Counted from the stretch's first letter, positions 1-8,727 are shown. The stretch is DNA of 64,000 nt from Polyangium sp. 15x6 (GCF_029960785.1 NZ_JASBQE010000025.1:1-64000), one strand, 5' to 3'. The notes: generated by a model not told the origin, from the letters alone. A program made the numbers and translations.

Positions 1-9
1 CCTCGGCCT

Positions 10-120
10 GTTCGATGAACTGCGCATCGCGCAGTTCATCGACCCCGGGTCCAGCGCTTGCGCTGGTCCGGGTCCAGGGGTGGACAACCCCTGGTCGGGG
101 TCCGGGGTGAAACCCCGGCG
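10..120 (+). repeat. Composite palindromic repeat, copy A (partial, right arm only)
   Basis: Right arm of a repeat found three more times (about 4110-4424, 9438-9754, 21852-22160). It opens with a 14-bp perfect hairpin: TCGATGAACTGCGC at 12-25, loop 26-28, complement at 29-42. Three smaller inverted repeats follow (around GTCCAGCGCTTGCGCTGG, CAGGGG..CCCCTG and GGGG..CCCC). The arm ends at the stop codon of the minus-strand gene at 121. The left arm lies outside the window. It encodes no real protein. Confidence 0.85.
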
Positions 121-846
121 CTACGCTCCTCTGATCCTGGCGAGCCGCGCCGCCGCCTCGCGCATGCGGCTGGGCTCGCGGACGCGCCGTGCGCGGAAGA
201 GCTGGTTGTGCGGCGTCACCGTGGGTGGGACGAAGGCCGTGATCGTCACCTCGTAGCCTGCCGCTTCGAGGCGCAACGTCCGCTCCGCATCGACGAGCGA
301 CATCACGAACCGCCGCCGCACCTCGGCTTGCCGCGGTATCCCGAGCGCGTCGGCTTTCGCCTCGGCTGCTGCGGCGAACGGCACGCTCGCCGCATAACAG
401 CACGGGACCACGTACAGCCATTTGGCGCCCGCCCGGCTCGCCGCGTCGAGGATCGCATCTGACGCCGCACCGCACGCGTGCAGCGCCACCACCACATCTG
501 GCGCCTCGGGCCAGCATGCCGCATCGCCCACGTCGCCCGCTGCGAGCCCGAGCTCGATCCTCTTGCCGAGCCGCGCGGCGGCCGCCTCGCACGCTGCGAT
601 CCGCGTCGCTTTCCGCTCGATCACGTGGATGCGGGAGAACCCGAGCAGCGCGGCGCCGACGAGCCCCACGTACGCCTTGCCTGCGGCCGCGTCCACGAGG
701 AGGGCATCTTTGCGGTGCCGCTCGATTTCGCCGAGCAACGCGGCAACCTCCACCGACTTTTTGCGGTCTTCACGCCTGAGCTTCGTGTTCGGGGTGGCGA
801 TGAACAGCTCGTGCAGCGCTCGCTCGACGGCCTCGGACGTGATCAT
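121..846 (-). CDS. SAM-dependent methyltransferase, METTL25/TRM13-like fold
   Basis: A 241-residue class I methyltransferase-like protein. What can be seen: an N-terminal segment with a DxAAGKAYVGLVGAALLG motif near residues 52-69 (motif I, SAM binding), an acidic residue after the next strand (HVIERK), and a VALHACGAASDAIL segment followed by VPCCYA. The HACG..SD....PCC pattern is typical of the methyltransferase domain shared by TRM13-, GSTCD- and METTL25-like proteins, several of which act on RNA. The substrate here cannot be read from sequence. The gene stands alone, its start is 65 bases from the divergent acyltransferase gene, and its 3' end abuts a palindromic repeat. Confidence is high for the fold and low for the substrate. 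Confidence 0.75.
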   Translation of the reverse strand: MITSEAVERALHELFIATPNTKLRREDRKKSVEVAALLGEIERHRKDALLVDAAAGKAYVGLVGAALLGFSRIHVIERKATRIAACEAAAARLGKRIELGLAAGDVGDAACWPEAPDVVVALHACGAASDAILDAASRAGAKWLYVVPCCYAASVPFAAAAEAKADALGIPRQAEVRRRFVMSLVDAERTLRLEAAGYEVTITAFVPPTVTPHNQLFRARRVREPSRMREAAARLARIRGA

Positions 847-911
847 GACGCAATCCTAACGTTGGTTCGTGGTACGGTGCGGACGTTTCCCTTTCGGAGA
901 TCCGCTTCTTC

Positions 912-1733
912 ATGTCGGACCAAGACGCCTCGTCGGGGCGAACGACCTTTGCCGCGCTCTCGTCGGCTGCTCGTTTCGTCCTTGGATTCAGCCTGGTCGC
1001 GGTGGCGTCCACCTTGACCATCGTGATCGCGCTCTTCCTCCTGCCGTTCCGGATCCTGCGCATCAAGCTCTGCAACTATTACGGCAAGATCATCGGCTAT
1101 TCGATCACGCGAATCGCCGGCGTCACGCCCGTCCTCCACAACGGCGAGCGCATCGGCAAGCATCACCCCGCCATTTACGTCGCGAATCACACCTCGACGC
1201 TCGACGCGTTCCTATCGATCTGGCTCTGCCCGGTGGGCGGGTGCGGCGTGATGAAGAAAGAGGTCCTCCGGATTCCCTTCTTCGGCCAGCTTTACCTCCT
1301 GTCGGGGCACCTCTGGCTCGATCGGGCGAACAAGGGATCGGCCATCGCGGCGATGTCCGGCATCGCGAGGACGGTGAAAAAGCACGGGCTTTCCATCTGG
1401 ATCATGCCGGAAGGCACGCGCAGCCGCGACGGCCGGCTCCGGCCGCTCAAGCTCGGGTTCGTGCACCTCGCCATCGCCACGGGCCTGCCCGTGGTGCCGG
1501 TCGTCCTCCACGGCGTGCACAAGAACTGGGTGAAGCACACGCTCTTCGTGCAGCCCACCACGGTGGACATCGAGGTCCTGCCGGCGATGGATACGTCCGG
1601 CTGGCGCGCGGAGACGGCGCGCGAGCACGCCGCCGAGGTGCACCAGGTGTTCGTGGAGAAGCTGCGCGACGATCAGAAGCCGCTGCCGGGCGTGCCCGCG
1701 GTGGCGGAGAAGAGCGAGCAGGCTGCGGCCTGA
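912..1733 (+). CDS. Lysophospholipid acyltransferase (PlsC family)
   Basis: A 273-residue membrane-associated acyltransferase. Residues 21-47 form a hydrophobic membrane segment. The acyltransferase signature NHTSTLD (NHx4D, catalytic His and Asp) is at 92-98 and the glycerophosphate-binding PEGTRS at 166-171, the usual spacing for 1-acyl-sn-glycerol-3-phosphate acyltransferases. It would add the second acyl chain to lysophosphatidate at the inner membrane. The length is normal. The genome probably has further PlsC paralogues, so the exact acceptor is not certain. Its TGA stop directly abuts the stop of the convergent gene (TGATCA at 1731-1736), so there is no intergenic space. Confidence 0.88.
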   Translation: MSDQDASSGRTTFAALSSAARFVLGFSLVAVASTLTIVIALFLLPFRILRIKLCNYYGKIIGYSITRIAGVTPVLHNGERIGKHHPAIYVANHTSTLDAFLSIWLCPVGGCGVMKKEVLRIPFFGQLYLLSGHLWLDRANKGSAIAAMSGIARTVKKHGLSIWIMPEGTRSRDGRLRPLKLGFVHLAIATGLPVVPVVLHGVHKNWVKHTLFVQPTTVDIEVLPAMDTSGWRAETAREHAAEVHQVFVEKLRDDQKPLPGVPAVAEKSEQAAA

Positions 1734-2741
1734 TCAGCCTGCCGCCTTGGTCCCCATCCGTCGCTCGAACCGGAGCCGGAGCACCTCGTCCTCGAGCTCG
1801 TTCGCGATCGCCATCGCCCGCCGCCGCGCGTCCGCGCCTTCCTCGCCGCCCACGATCCGCGCCAACATGTTGAGCGCCATCGCGCGCATCCGCATGTGCC
1901 CGCCGTCGCCCGCGTGCCTGCACGCCTCCCGCGCGAGCGCCGCGCCCTCCTCGGGAAAACCTTGCTTCCAGCGCGCGTAGGCGAGCCCGTTCGCCCGCCG
2001 CGCACGCGCGAACGCCGGCCCTTCTTCCGGGACGAGCCGGTAGAGCGCCTCCGCGGCCGCCGGATCCGGCTGCTTGCCGCCCCACGCGCGGTTCCGCTCG
2101 AACGCGCGTTGATCGATCCACCGCGCGAACAGGCAGGCGTGGTCGTAGGCGGGCATCGGCAGCTCGAAGAGCGGCTCGATCTCGTCGAGCAGGCCGGGCA
2201 CACGCGCGACGTCCTCCCGGCTCGCGACGAAGGCCTCCGTGAGCATCGCCTCGATCCGCGCCTCGGGCGGCGCTTTTCCGAGCAGCGGGCGGATGCGGGC
2301 GAGGTGCGTGCGTGCGGCGTCGCGGTCGTCGGCGCGCAGCACGCACGTGGCGTGCGCGAGGGCGAGGAAGACGTGCGAGGTCGGGTCTTCGCTCACCGGA
2401 GGCCGGTCCCAGAGGCGCAAGAGGTCCTGGGCGAGGGGCAGGGGCAGATCCGTGAAGCGCGAGTGATACGCGCCCATCCAGCGCGCCCGTTCGGTGAGCG
2501 CGTCCGGCAGCCCGAAGGCCGAGAGCGCGCGCGCCCCCCAGGTCCCGCCGTCACGCTGCCCGCGTGTGCGCAGCCGGCGCAAGGCGCGCTCGATCGAGTA
2601 GACGTCGTCCTCGTAGCCGCGCAGGGACGAGAGTCGCTCGGCCACCGCCGTGAGCGAGCCGTGCTGCGCGACGAGCCAGGCGACGTAATCCTCCCAGGAA
2701 AAGCCTGCCGGAGCTGCGTGTCCGGGTTCGTGTCCGGGCAT
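1734..2741 (-). CDS. Hypothetical protein, helical repeat-rich
   Basis: A 335-residue protein of no recognised family. The N-terminal 60 residues (WEDYVAWLVAQHG..AVAERLSS) look like a small helical domain similar to those heading other myxobacterial regulatory proteins. The rest is Ala/Arg/Leu-rich with regularly spaced helices (LALAHATCVLRADDRDAARTHLARI; GLAYARWKQG; MALNMLARI), suggesting TPR-like alpha-solenoid repeats. I placed the start at the ATG at 2741 because the frame upstream runs antisense through the divergent exonuclease gene. No Shine-Dalgarno is obvious. There is no signal peptide or membrane segment. Confidence 0.6.
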   Translation of the reverse strand: MPGHEPGHAAPAGFSWEDYVAWLVAQHGSLTAVAERLSSLRGYEDDVYSIERALRRLRTRGQRDGGTWGARALSAFGLPDALTERARWMGAYHSRFTDLPLPLAQDLLRLWDRPPVSEDPTSHVFLALAHATCVLRADDRDAARTHLARIRPLLGKAPPEARIEAMLTEAFVASREDVARVPGLLDEIEPLFELPMPAYDHACLFARWIDQRAFERNRAWGGKQPDPAAAEALYRLVPEEGPAFARARRANGLAYARWKQGFPEEGAALAREACRHAGDGGHMRMRAMALNMLARIVGGEEGADARRRAMAIANELEDEVLRLRFERRMGTKAAG

Positions 2742-2795
2742 TTTCGTCGCGGCGAGCGTATCAAGGTTCCGCAACAAGCAACAAGGAGAACGGCG

Positions 2796-3371
2796 ATGAC
2801 GAAGGATCCTGCATTTTTCCTGGTGATCGATCTGGAAGCGACTTGCGACGAGGAGGGGCGCATCCCCGAGAAGATCATGGAGATCATCGAGATCGGAGCG
2901 GTCCTCGTGGACGGCGCGACGCTCGAACCGGTAGGCGAATTCGCGACCTTCGTGCGCCCGGTCATCCGGCCGACGCTTACGGAGTTCTGCAAGAAGCTCA
3001 CGACGATCACGCAAGCGGACGTCGACGGCGCGCCCACGTTTCCGGCGGCGCTCGAGGCGCTCGGGCGCTTCGTCGGCGAAAGGGACGCGCTCTTCGGCTC
3101 GTGGGGCGATTACGACCGCAAGCAGTTCGAGATCGACGCGAACCGCTGGGGCGTGCCGCTGCCGCTTCGAGGGCACATGAACATCAAGAAGCGCTTCTCC
3201 GCGGCCCTCGGAGAGACGACGCGGTACGGGATGTCGAGCGCGCTCGAGCGCCTCGGGCTTCCGCTCCTCGGGACGCATCATCGAGGCATCGACGACGCGC
3301 GCAACATCGCGCGGATCCTGCCTTACGCGATCGGACGGGTGCCCATCCCAGAGGTGCGGCCCACAGGGTGA
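2796..3371 (+). CDS. 3'-5' exonuclease, DEDDh family (ERI1/KapD-like)
   Basis: A 191-residue RNase T/DNA polymerase III-type exonuclease. DLEATC near residues 10-15 supplies the first Asp and Glu, SWGDYD near 109-114 the second Asp, and HRGIDDARNIARI near 165-177 the catalytic His and last Asp, giving a complete DEDDh set. The spacing and length resemble the ERI1/KapD subgroup that trims structured RNA rather than the DnaQ proofreader. The start ATG follows a clear AAGGAG ribosome binding site at 2783-2788. It stands alone and is divergent from the gene at 1734. The substrate (RNA or DNA) is inferred only. Confidence 0.87.
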   Translation: MTKDPAFFLVIDLEATCDEEGRIPEKIMEIIEIGAVLVDGATLEPVGEFATFVRPVIRPTLTEFCKKLTTITQADVDGAPTFPAALEALGRFVGERDALFGSWGDYDRKQFEIDANRWGVPLPLRGHMNIKKRFSAALGETTRYGMSSALERLGLPLLGTHHRGIDDARNIARILPYAIGRVPIPEVRPTG

Positions 3372-3420
3372 GACGGGACCTTGCCCCGAGCGCGAGCTTT
3401 CTTGCCGGCGGAAGCAGGCC

Positions 3421-4086
3421 ATGAAAGCATCGCGCTCGGGGAGGATGATGTCCCAGGCGCGAACGAAGGCGATGACGGTGGCTCTGGCGCTCTCGAGCTC
3501 GCTCGGGCTCGCCGCGTGCACGAGCCAAGTCACGGTCGCGCCCGCAGAGCTGCCGGCGCTCTCCAACAGCTCGCCGGGCCCTTCCGGCCCCTTTCCCACG
3601 GTCACCACGAAGAGCGGCGCGCGGAAGGTCGTCTACGGCCACCTCGAGACCGTCACGGTCCAGCGCAAGGAGGGCGCGCCGCTCGTGTATCCCGCGCCGA
3701 TTCGCTCGTTGGTGCGCGGCGACCGGCTCGTCGTGCGCACGCGCGACGACGCGCGCGAGATCCCGCTCGCCGAGATCACCGAGATCCAGGCCTCGTACGA
3801 CGATTACCTCGTGCGCGATCGGGTCGCAGGCGGCGTGCTCCTCGGGACGGGGACGCCAATCTTCGTGAGCGGCGTGGTGACGAGCGCGCTCGGCCTGACG
3901 AAGGATCTCGACGGCGGCGCGCGCGCCGCGCTGTCGCTCGCAGGGCTCGGGATTGCCGGACTCGGCTTCTTGATGATGGTGCCCGGGATGGTGCTCGCGA
4001 AGAGCGGGCCGAAGAAACCCGCGCCGGAGCCCGGGAAGACGCTGACGGTGTCGATCGGGCCGGGCGGGATCGCGGGTTCGTTCTAG
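3421..4086 (+). CDS. Putative lipoprotein with C-terminal membrane segments
   Basis: A 221-residue protein of unknown function. The N-terminus has basic residues, a hydrophobic stretch and an LAAC lipobox near residue 33, so it is probably a lipoprotein. The centre (about 65-130) reads as a small beta-rich domain. Residues 140-195 contain two glycine-rich hydrophobic segments, GVLLGTGTPIFVSGVVTSAL and LAGLGIAGLGFLMMVPGMVL, likely to be transmembrane or surface-associated. An internal ATG at 3451 could be the true start and would give a more typical signal peptide. No operon partner is visible; a palindromic repeat follows it. Confidence 0.6.
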   Translation: MKASRSGRMMSQARTKAMTVALALSSSLGLAACTSQVTVAPAELPALSNSSPGPSGPFPTVTTKSGARKVVYGHLETVTVQRKEGAPLVYPAPIRSLVRGDRLVVRTRDDAREIPLAEITEIQASYDDYLVRDRVAGGVLLGTGTPIFVSGVVTSALGLTKDLDGGARAALSLAGLGIAGLGFLMMVPGMVLAKSGPKKPAPEPGKTLTVSIGPGGIAGSF

Positions 4087-4109
4087 CTGAGGAGGGATGT
4101 TTTTTGGGG

Positions 4110-4424
4110 GCCGCCGCGCCGGGGCGCCGCCCCGGACCCCGCGGGGGCTATCCGCCCCTCGACCCGGACCAGGGCAAGCCCTGGACTCGTGATGGAAGAA
4201 CTGCGCTCCGCGCAGTTCTTCCAACGGGCCCGTTGGAAGACCAGGGACGGCGTTGCCGGTCACGGCGGTCTTGGTTGGCAGGGTCGTGGCTGGTCTTGAC
4301 CTTGCCTGTTCGATGAACTGCGCATCGCGCAGTTCATCGACCCCGGGTCCAGCGCTTGCGCTGGTCCGGGTCCAGGGGCGGATAGCCCCTGGTGGGGCCT
4401 GGGGCAACGCCCCAGCGCGACGGC
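4110..4424. repeat. Composite palindromic repeat, copy B (complete)
   Basis: About 315 bp filling the gap between two convergent genes. The left arm runs from 4110 with small inverted repeats to a 14-bp hairpin, TGGAAGAACTGCGC at 4193-4206 with its complement at 4210-4223. An 86-bp less conserved core follows. The right arm begins with the hairpin TCGATGAACTGCGC at 4310-4323 (complement 4327-4340) and ends in the mirrored series of small hairpins. The arms are imperfect inverted repeats of each other, including a shared GGGGCTATCCGCCCCT-type motif. No transposase is present. Confidence 0.85.
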
Positions 4425-4429
4425 TCCCT

Positions 4430-5986
4430 TTACACCAGGTTCTCTGCCCACACCGACGCGAGCGCCATGATCGTGTGCTGCGGGTTCACGCCGATCGTCG
4501 TCGGGATCGCCGACGCGTCTGCGACGTAGAGCCCCTCGTAGCCGTGCACCTTGCCGCGCTCGTCGACCACGCCTTGCCGTGGATCGGCGCTCATCGGGCA
4601 GCCGCCGAAGAGGTGTGACAGGATGGCGACGTAGCAGCGTGGATCCGTCGGTCCCTCCTCGATCAGGTGAATCTGGTCCGGGCCGATCTTGTACGGCAGC
4701 CCGTAGATCCCCGGGATCACCTCGCGCGCGCCGGCCTCGAAATGCATCCGCGTCACCATCGCCAGCCCCTTGCGCAGCTTGCGCATGTCGGCCTCGTCGA
4801 GCTGGTATTTCACCACCGGGCCGCCGAACAGGCTTGGCTTCACCGTGCCCACGGACTCCGCGCGCACGGCCGCCACCCACATCGCCACGTGCCGGTACTC
4901 GCGGAACCGCCGGATGAGCTCCGTCCCGCCGCCGGGCAGCCGCCCCGCCACCATTTCTGGCGGAATGGCGAGCGTCTCGAGCTTCAAGCCCGGATCTTGC
5001 CGGAACGCCGTCGAGGCCCAGCCCTGCGTCGCGCCGATGTTCTGATCGACCGGATCGTCGTACACGCCGAACACGCCCGTGCCCGGGTGCGCTCGGAACA
5101 GCGTGCCGAGCGCGCGGCTCTTGATGCCGCTCTTCGCGAGCAGCACCGGCGTCTGCGTCGCGGACGCGGCCACGAACACCGCCTTGCGCGCGCGGACCGT
5201 GAACCGCGCTCCGAACTTGCGCGTCTCCGGATCCTGGAAGCGGCCCGTCACGCCCATCACGCGCCGCCCGTCGAAGAGCAGGTCCTTGACGGGCGCGGTC
5301 GAGAGCACGTAGCCGCCGCGCTCCAGCACCTCGGGGATGTAGTTGACGTTCGTGCTCTGCTTGCGGCCCTTGCGGCAACCCTGCAAGCACTGCCCCGAGC
5401 CTTCGCAGTCCTTCGCGTACCGCACCATGTAATGCGACGACCAGCCGAGCTTCTCCGCTGCATCCATCGCCAGCGTGTTGATCAGCCCGCGCGCGTCGGG
5501 CGGGACCACCGTCGCCGAGAGCTCGCTCTCGATCCGATCCTGGTGCTCCCAGACGCGCTTCTCGAGCGCGCGCCCGTCGATCCCGTACTCGCGCTCCCAG
5601 CGCGTGAACACGTCGCCCGGCGTGCGCACCACGATGGCGCTGTTCACCACCGTGGAGCCGCCGACGCAGGAGGCCTGCACGATCGGCCAGAGCGCGCGGC
5701 TCTGCGTGACGAGCGAGCCCCAGTCGGGGAAGAGATCGCGGATCGTGCCGTACGTGGTCCAGGGATAGTCCTCGGGCGCGCGCCACGGCCCGGCCTCGAC
5801 GACGGCGACGCGGTAGCCGCCTCGCGCGAGCACGACGGCCGCGGCCGCGCCGCCCGCGCCGCTGCCGACGACCACGAAGTCGACCTCGGCTTCGAGGCCT
5901 GGCTGCGCGAACGAGGTGAACGTCGCGTGGCGGCCCCGCGCCGTGTCCGAGAGCTGTTTCGGTGCGGTGTGAAGGGCGGTCGTCAT
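4430..5986 (-). CDS. GMC-family FAD oxidoreductase (alcohol/cholesterol oxidase-like)
   Basis: A 518-residue flavoprotein. The dinucleotide-binding motif VVGSGAGGAAAAVVLARGG is near residues 40-58, followed by an EAGPW motif that binds the ADP-ribose of FAD. The C-terminus carries HLFGGCPM and a VNPQHTIMALA segment matching the GMC C-terminal signature with the catalytic His and Asn. A CLQGCRKGRK cysteine cluster near residues 200-209 occurs in long-chain alcohol oxidase-like members. It would oxidise an alcohol to an aldehyde or ketone; the substrate is unknown. Its ATG overlaps the stop of the upstream small membrane protein gene by four bases (ATGA), so the two are translationally coupled. 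Confidence 0.85.
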   Translation of the reverse strand: MTTALHTAPKQLSDTARGRHATFTSFAQPGLEAEVDFVVVGSGAGGAAAAVVLARGGYRVAVVEAGPWRAPEDYPWTTYGTIRDLFPDWGSLVTQSRALWPIVQASCVGGSTVVNSAIVVRTPGDVFTRWEREYGIDGRALEKRVWEHQDRIESELSATVVPPDARGLINTLAMDAAEKLGWSSHYMVRYAKDCEGSGQCLQGCRKGRKQSTNVNYIPEVLERGGYVLSTAPVKDLLFDGRRVMGVTGRFQDPETRKFGARFTVRARKAVFVAASATQTPVLLAKSGIKSRALGTLFRAHPGTGVFGVYDDPVDQNIGATQGWASTAFRQDPGLKLETLAIPPEMVAGRLPGGGTELIRRFREYRHVAMWVAAVRAESVGTVKPSLFGGPVVKYQLDEADMRKLRKGLAMVTRMHFEAGAREVIPGIYGLPYKIGPDQIHLIEEGPTDPRCYVAILSHLFGGCPMSADPRQGVVDERGKVHGYEGLYVADASAIPTTIGVNPQHTIMALASVWAENLV

Positions 5987-6492
5987 GCTTGGAGTCCCTT
6001 GCCGCGGTCCTTGTCGCGCCCGCGCTCGCGCTCTTTCTTGCCGAGCGAGAGGAGTCGTTCCGGTGATCCGCCGGGCAGCGGCCCTTGCCGCGGGACGAAC
6101 GCTTCGAGGCGGCGGGTGCCGGGATCTTCGGGGTACGGGGTGAGGTCGAGGAAGGTGCGGATCTCGGGCGATTGACCCCAGAAGATGCCGCCCACGAGCT
6201 TGATCAGGAACGTCACCTGCCGGACGAGGTACGCCGGGTGCGACGCCATCTTGTGGGCGTGCTGGTCGAGGTCCTCGGCCGAGAGCCAGCTCGCGAGGAG
6301 GGGCTTTCGAATCGTGAGGAGCGGCGCGAGCTGAAAGGCCACGCTGGCGGCGACGATGCCGGTCCAGAAGAGGAGGGTGGATTCACGGCGGAGGCGCTGG
6401 ATCTTCGCGTCCAAGCCGAGCTCGGCGAGGCCGGGGAGATCGTCCACGCGTGGGTAATACGCCGTGAGCGCGAAGCGGACGAGCTCGTTCAC
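5983..6492 (-). CDS. Small membrane protein coupled to the GMC oxidoreductase
   Basis: A 169-residue protein not matched to a named family. It has one clear hydrophobic segment (LLFWTGIVAASVAFQLAPLL, near residues 40-60), a second weak one near 110-120, and a strongly basic C-terminal tail (KKERERGRDKDRGKG). It lies immediately upstream of the GMC oxidoreductase with an ATGA overlap, so it probably forms or anchors a complex with it, as small subunits do in other membrane GMC dehydrogenases. That role is inferred from coupling only. Confidence 0.65.
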   Translation of the reverse strand: MNELVRFALTAYYPRVDDLPGLAELGLDAKIQRLRRESTLLFWTGIVAASVAFQLAPLLTIRKPLLASWLSAEDLDQHAHKMASHPAYLVRQVTFLIKLVGGIFWGQSPEIRTFLDLTPYPEDPGTRRLEAFVPRQGPLPGGSPERLLSLGKKERERGRDKDRGKGLQA

Positions 6493-6708
6493 GGACCGGG
6501 AACGTAGGAGGAGCGGGGGACTTGGGCAAGCGCAGAATGTCGCCGCTCCGCCCGGCCCGGTTTCACGGGGCGATCGGCTCGCCCTCGCGATAGGAGGCGA
6601 GAGCCGCGGCGCAGGGCGACGCGCCGTTGACGGTCGAGCCCGCTCGCCTCACGGGATCGCCATTGGCGCTGCGCCGAACGCCGCCCGCGCCGATGGGAGG
6701 CGTCGTTC

Positions 6709-7578
6709 ATGGACCGCGCAGCGGCGGTGTATACCCTCGGTTCCATCGCGGGGGCCATCTCCTTCCTCGCGGGGCTCTCCGCGGCCGCGGACCCATCCAT
6801 TCCCGCGGAGAGCCTCGCCGCGTGCCCCCCGTTTCCGGAGATCCCGTTCGAGAGGCAACCGGCGTACCTCCCGAGCAATACGCTCGCATTGACCTTCGAT
6901 GACGGCCCGGATCTCGTGAATACCCCCAAAGTGCTCGACGTCCTCGCGCGAGAGAGCGTCCCGGCCACCTTCTTCATCAACGCCGAGAGCTGGACCTCCC
7001 TCCGCAGAAACGAGGCCGCGCGCGACATCGTGCGGCGCATCGTGGAGGACGGTCACATCCTGGCGAACCACACGGCACGGCACATGCGGATCTCCCGATT
7101 GTCACCGGAAAGGATCGAGGAAGAAATCGCAGGCGTCGAGATCGTCGTGCGGGAGATCCTCGGCAGCGAGGCGCCGCGCCTCACGCTCTTCCGGGCGCCT
7201 TTCGGCGATCCCTATACCGGGAATCGGTGGGGACCGACCTTCCGCAAGGTGGCCCCGATCGTCGCGCGGCACGCGGTCCATGTCGGGTGGAGCATCACGC
7301 CGACGGAGCGAGCCTGTCCTTCGGGCGCGGGCCTCTGCGTCGCCGCGTCCGCCCAGAGGCAGCTCGATCGTGGCTACTACGGCGTCGTCCTGCTCCACAG
7401 CACCCAGGCCGAGACGGCCGCGGGGCTCGCGGCCCTCATCGCCGAGGCCCGGCGGCGAGGGATGCGCTTCGTGTCGGTCGAGGACGTCGTTCGCGCGCGC
7501 TACCAGCGATCGTCGGCGGAGCTCGTGGACGATCCGCTGTGTACGGGGGCAACGCGAGTGTGTCCGGGGCGACGGTGA
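6709..7578 (+). CDS. Polysaccharide deacetylase (NodB domain), secreted
   Basis: A 289-residue carbohydrate esterase 4-type protein. An N-terminal hydrophobic signal (about residues 5-27, ending SAAADP) predicts export. The NodB motifs are complete: TFDDGPD at 62-68 (catalytic and metal Asp), HTARH at 121-125 (zinc His pair), and RAPFGDPYTG later (motif 3). It would remove N- or O-acetyl groups from a cell-wall or extracellular polysaccharide such as peptidoglycan or chitin-like chains. The gene stands alone, with about 215 bp of non-coding DNA upstream. Confidence 0.87.
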   Translation: MDRAAAVYTLGSIAGAISFLAGLSAAADPSIPAESLAACPPFPEIPFERQPAYLPSNTLALTFDDGPDLVNTPKVLDVLARESVPATFFINAESWTSLRRNEAARDIVRRIVEDGHILANHTARHMRISRLSPERIEEEIAGVEIVVREILGSEAPRLTLFRAPFGDPYTGNRWGPTFRKVAPIVARHAVHVGWSITPTERACPSGAGLCVAASAQRQLDRGYYGVVLLHSTQAETAAGLAALIAEARRRGMRFVSVEDVVRARYQRSSAELVDDPLCTGATRVCPGRR

Positions 7579-7703
7579 TGAAAGTTCGGCCCTTCCGAAC
7601 TCTCTGACTTCCCCGGGGCCTCCCCGATCGGTAGAGTCTCGCCGCCTGCCGGGCACCCAGCCGGCAAACAGTGAACCACGAGACTTCACGAGGAAACGCG
7701 ACC

Positions 7704-8285
7704 ATGGCCTTCACGCTCCCCGATCTCCCGTATGCGAAGGATGCCCTCGCGCCGCACATCAGCGCCGAGACGCTCGAATACCACCACGGCAAGCACCACA
7801 ACGCCTACGTCACGAACCTCAACAAGCTCATCGACGGCAAGCCCGAGGCGTCGCTGTCGCTGGAGGAGATCATCCTCCGCTCGGACGGCGGCGTCTTCAA
7901 CAACGCAGCCCAGGTTTGGAACCACACGTTCTACTGGCACTGCATGAAGCCGAATGGCGGCGGCGAGCCGACGGGCGATCTCGCCGACGCGATCAAGCGG
8001 GACTTCGGCTCGTTCGAGAAGTTCAAGGAGGAGTTCGCGAACGCGGCCGCGACGCAGTTCGGCTCGGGCTGGGCGTGGCTCGTCGAGAAGGACGGCAAGC
8101 TCGCCGTGACGAAGACGGGCAACGCGGACCTGCCGATGAAGCACGGCCAGAAGGCGCTCCTGACGATCGACGTGTGGGAGCACGCCTATTACATCGACTA
8201 CCGGAACCTGCGTCCCAAGTACATCGAGACGTTCATGGCGAAGCTCGTGAACTGGGATTTCGTCACGAAGAACCTGCGGGGCTGA
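7704..8285 (+). CDS. sodB: Superoxide dismutase, Fe/Mn family
   Basis: A 193-residue Fe/Mn superoxide dismutase that converts superoxide to peroxide and oxygen. HHGKHHNAYV near residues 27-36 gives the first metal His, QVWNHTFYW near 70-78 the second, and DVWEHAYYIDYRN near 158-170 the metal Asp and third His. AATQFGSGWAWL is typical of the iron-type enzymes, although metal choice cannot be proved from sequence. The ATG at 7704 is chosen because CGAGGA lies just upstream and because an upstream in-frame GTG (7671) would add 11 non-conserved residues. The gene is followed at once by a rho-independent terminator. Confidence 0.95.
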   Translation: MAFTLPDLPYAKDALAPHISAETLEYHHGKHHNAYVTNLNKLIDGKPEASLSLEEIILRSDGGVFNNAAQVWNHTFYWHCMKPNGGGEPTGDLADAIKRDFGSFEKFKEEFANAAATQFGSGWAWLVEKDGKLAVTKTGNADLPMKHGQKALLTIDVWEHAYYIDYRNLRPKYIETFMAKLVNWDFVTKNLRG

Positions 8286-8312
8286 GCGCGTCGCCCCTTT
8301 CCCCCAAAGCCA

Positions 8313-8348
8313 AGCCCCCTCTCCGCAAGCCGGCGAGGGGGCTTTTTT
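8313..8348 (+). terminator. Rho-independent terminator of sodB
   Basis: A perfect 9-bp stem, AGCCCCCTC (8313-8321) and GAGGGGGCT (8335-8343), with a 13-base loop, runs into six T residues (8343-8348). It lies 28 bases after the superoxide dismutase stop codon. Confidence 0.9.
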
Positions 8349-8349
8349 G

Positions 8350-8633
8350 TGATCAGCGCCCGTCGATGGGCGTCACGGGTCGCTGATCAAGGTTGAGAGC
8401 GACGGTTGACGAGCGTCGAGGGTCGCTGATCAGGATGGCCAGCGGTGGTTGACGTGCGTCAGGGGGCGCTGATCAAGGTTGCCAGCGGTGGTTGACGTGC
8501 GTCAGGGGGCGCTGATCAGGATTGGCCAGCGATGGCTGACGAGCGTCACGGGTCGCTGATCAAAGTTGCCAGCGATGGCTGACGAGCGTCAGGGGTCGCT
8601 GATCAAGGTTGCGAGGAACGGCCGACGCTCGTC
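8350..8633. repeat. 43-bp tandem repeat array with TGATCA and GACGnGCGTC boxes
   Basis: Six to seven imperfect tandem units. TGATCA recurs at 8350, 8384, 8427, 8470, 8513, 8557 and 8600, so apart from the first gap the spacing is 43 or 44 bp, about four helical turns. Between them, GACGaGCGTC or GACGtGCGTC half-palindromes lie at 8408, 8451, 8494, 8538 and 8581, with a reverse-orientation copy at 8624. No unit is open as a coherent protein repeat. The array ends about 95 bp before the next gene, so it may act on that gene's expression. It is not a CRISPR, since the whole unit is repeated and there are no spacers. Confidence 0.85.
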
Positions 8634-8727
8634 GAGGGCGCCTCACCACGGCGCGAAGGCGCGAGGTATTTACGGGGTGGGAAGGTTCCGTGGTAAAGGT
8701 GACGTCTTCCTTGCCGGAGACACCACC

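Noticed and set aside
1731-1736. TGATCA at the junction of two convergent genes as a regulatory site
   Set aside because: It is simply two abutting TGA stop codons; there is no sign of function beyond that.
8350-8633. CRISPR array
   Set aside because: The full 43-bp unit is repeated with drift throughout; there are no unique spacers alternating with constant repeats and no cas genes nearby.
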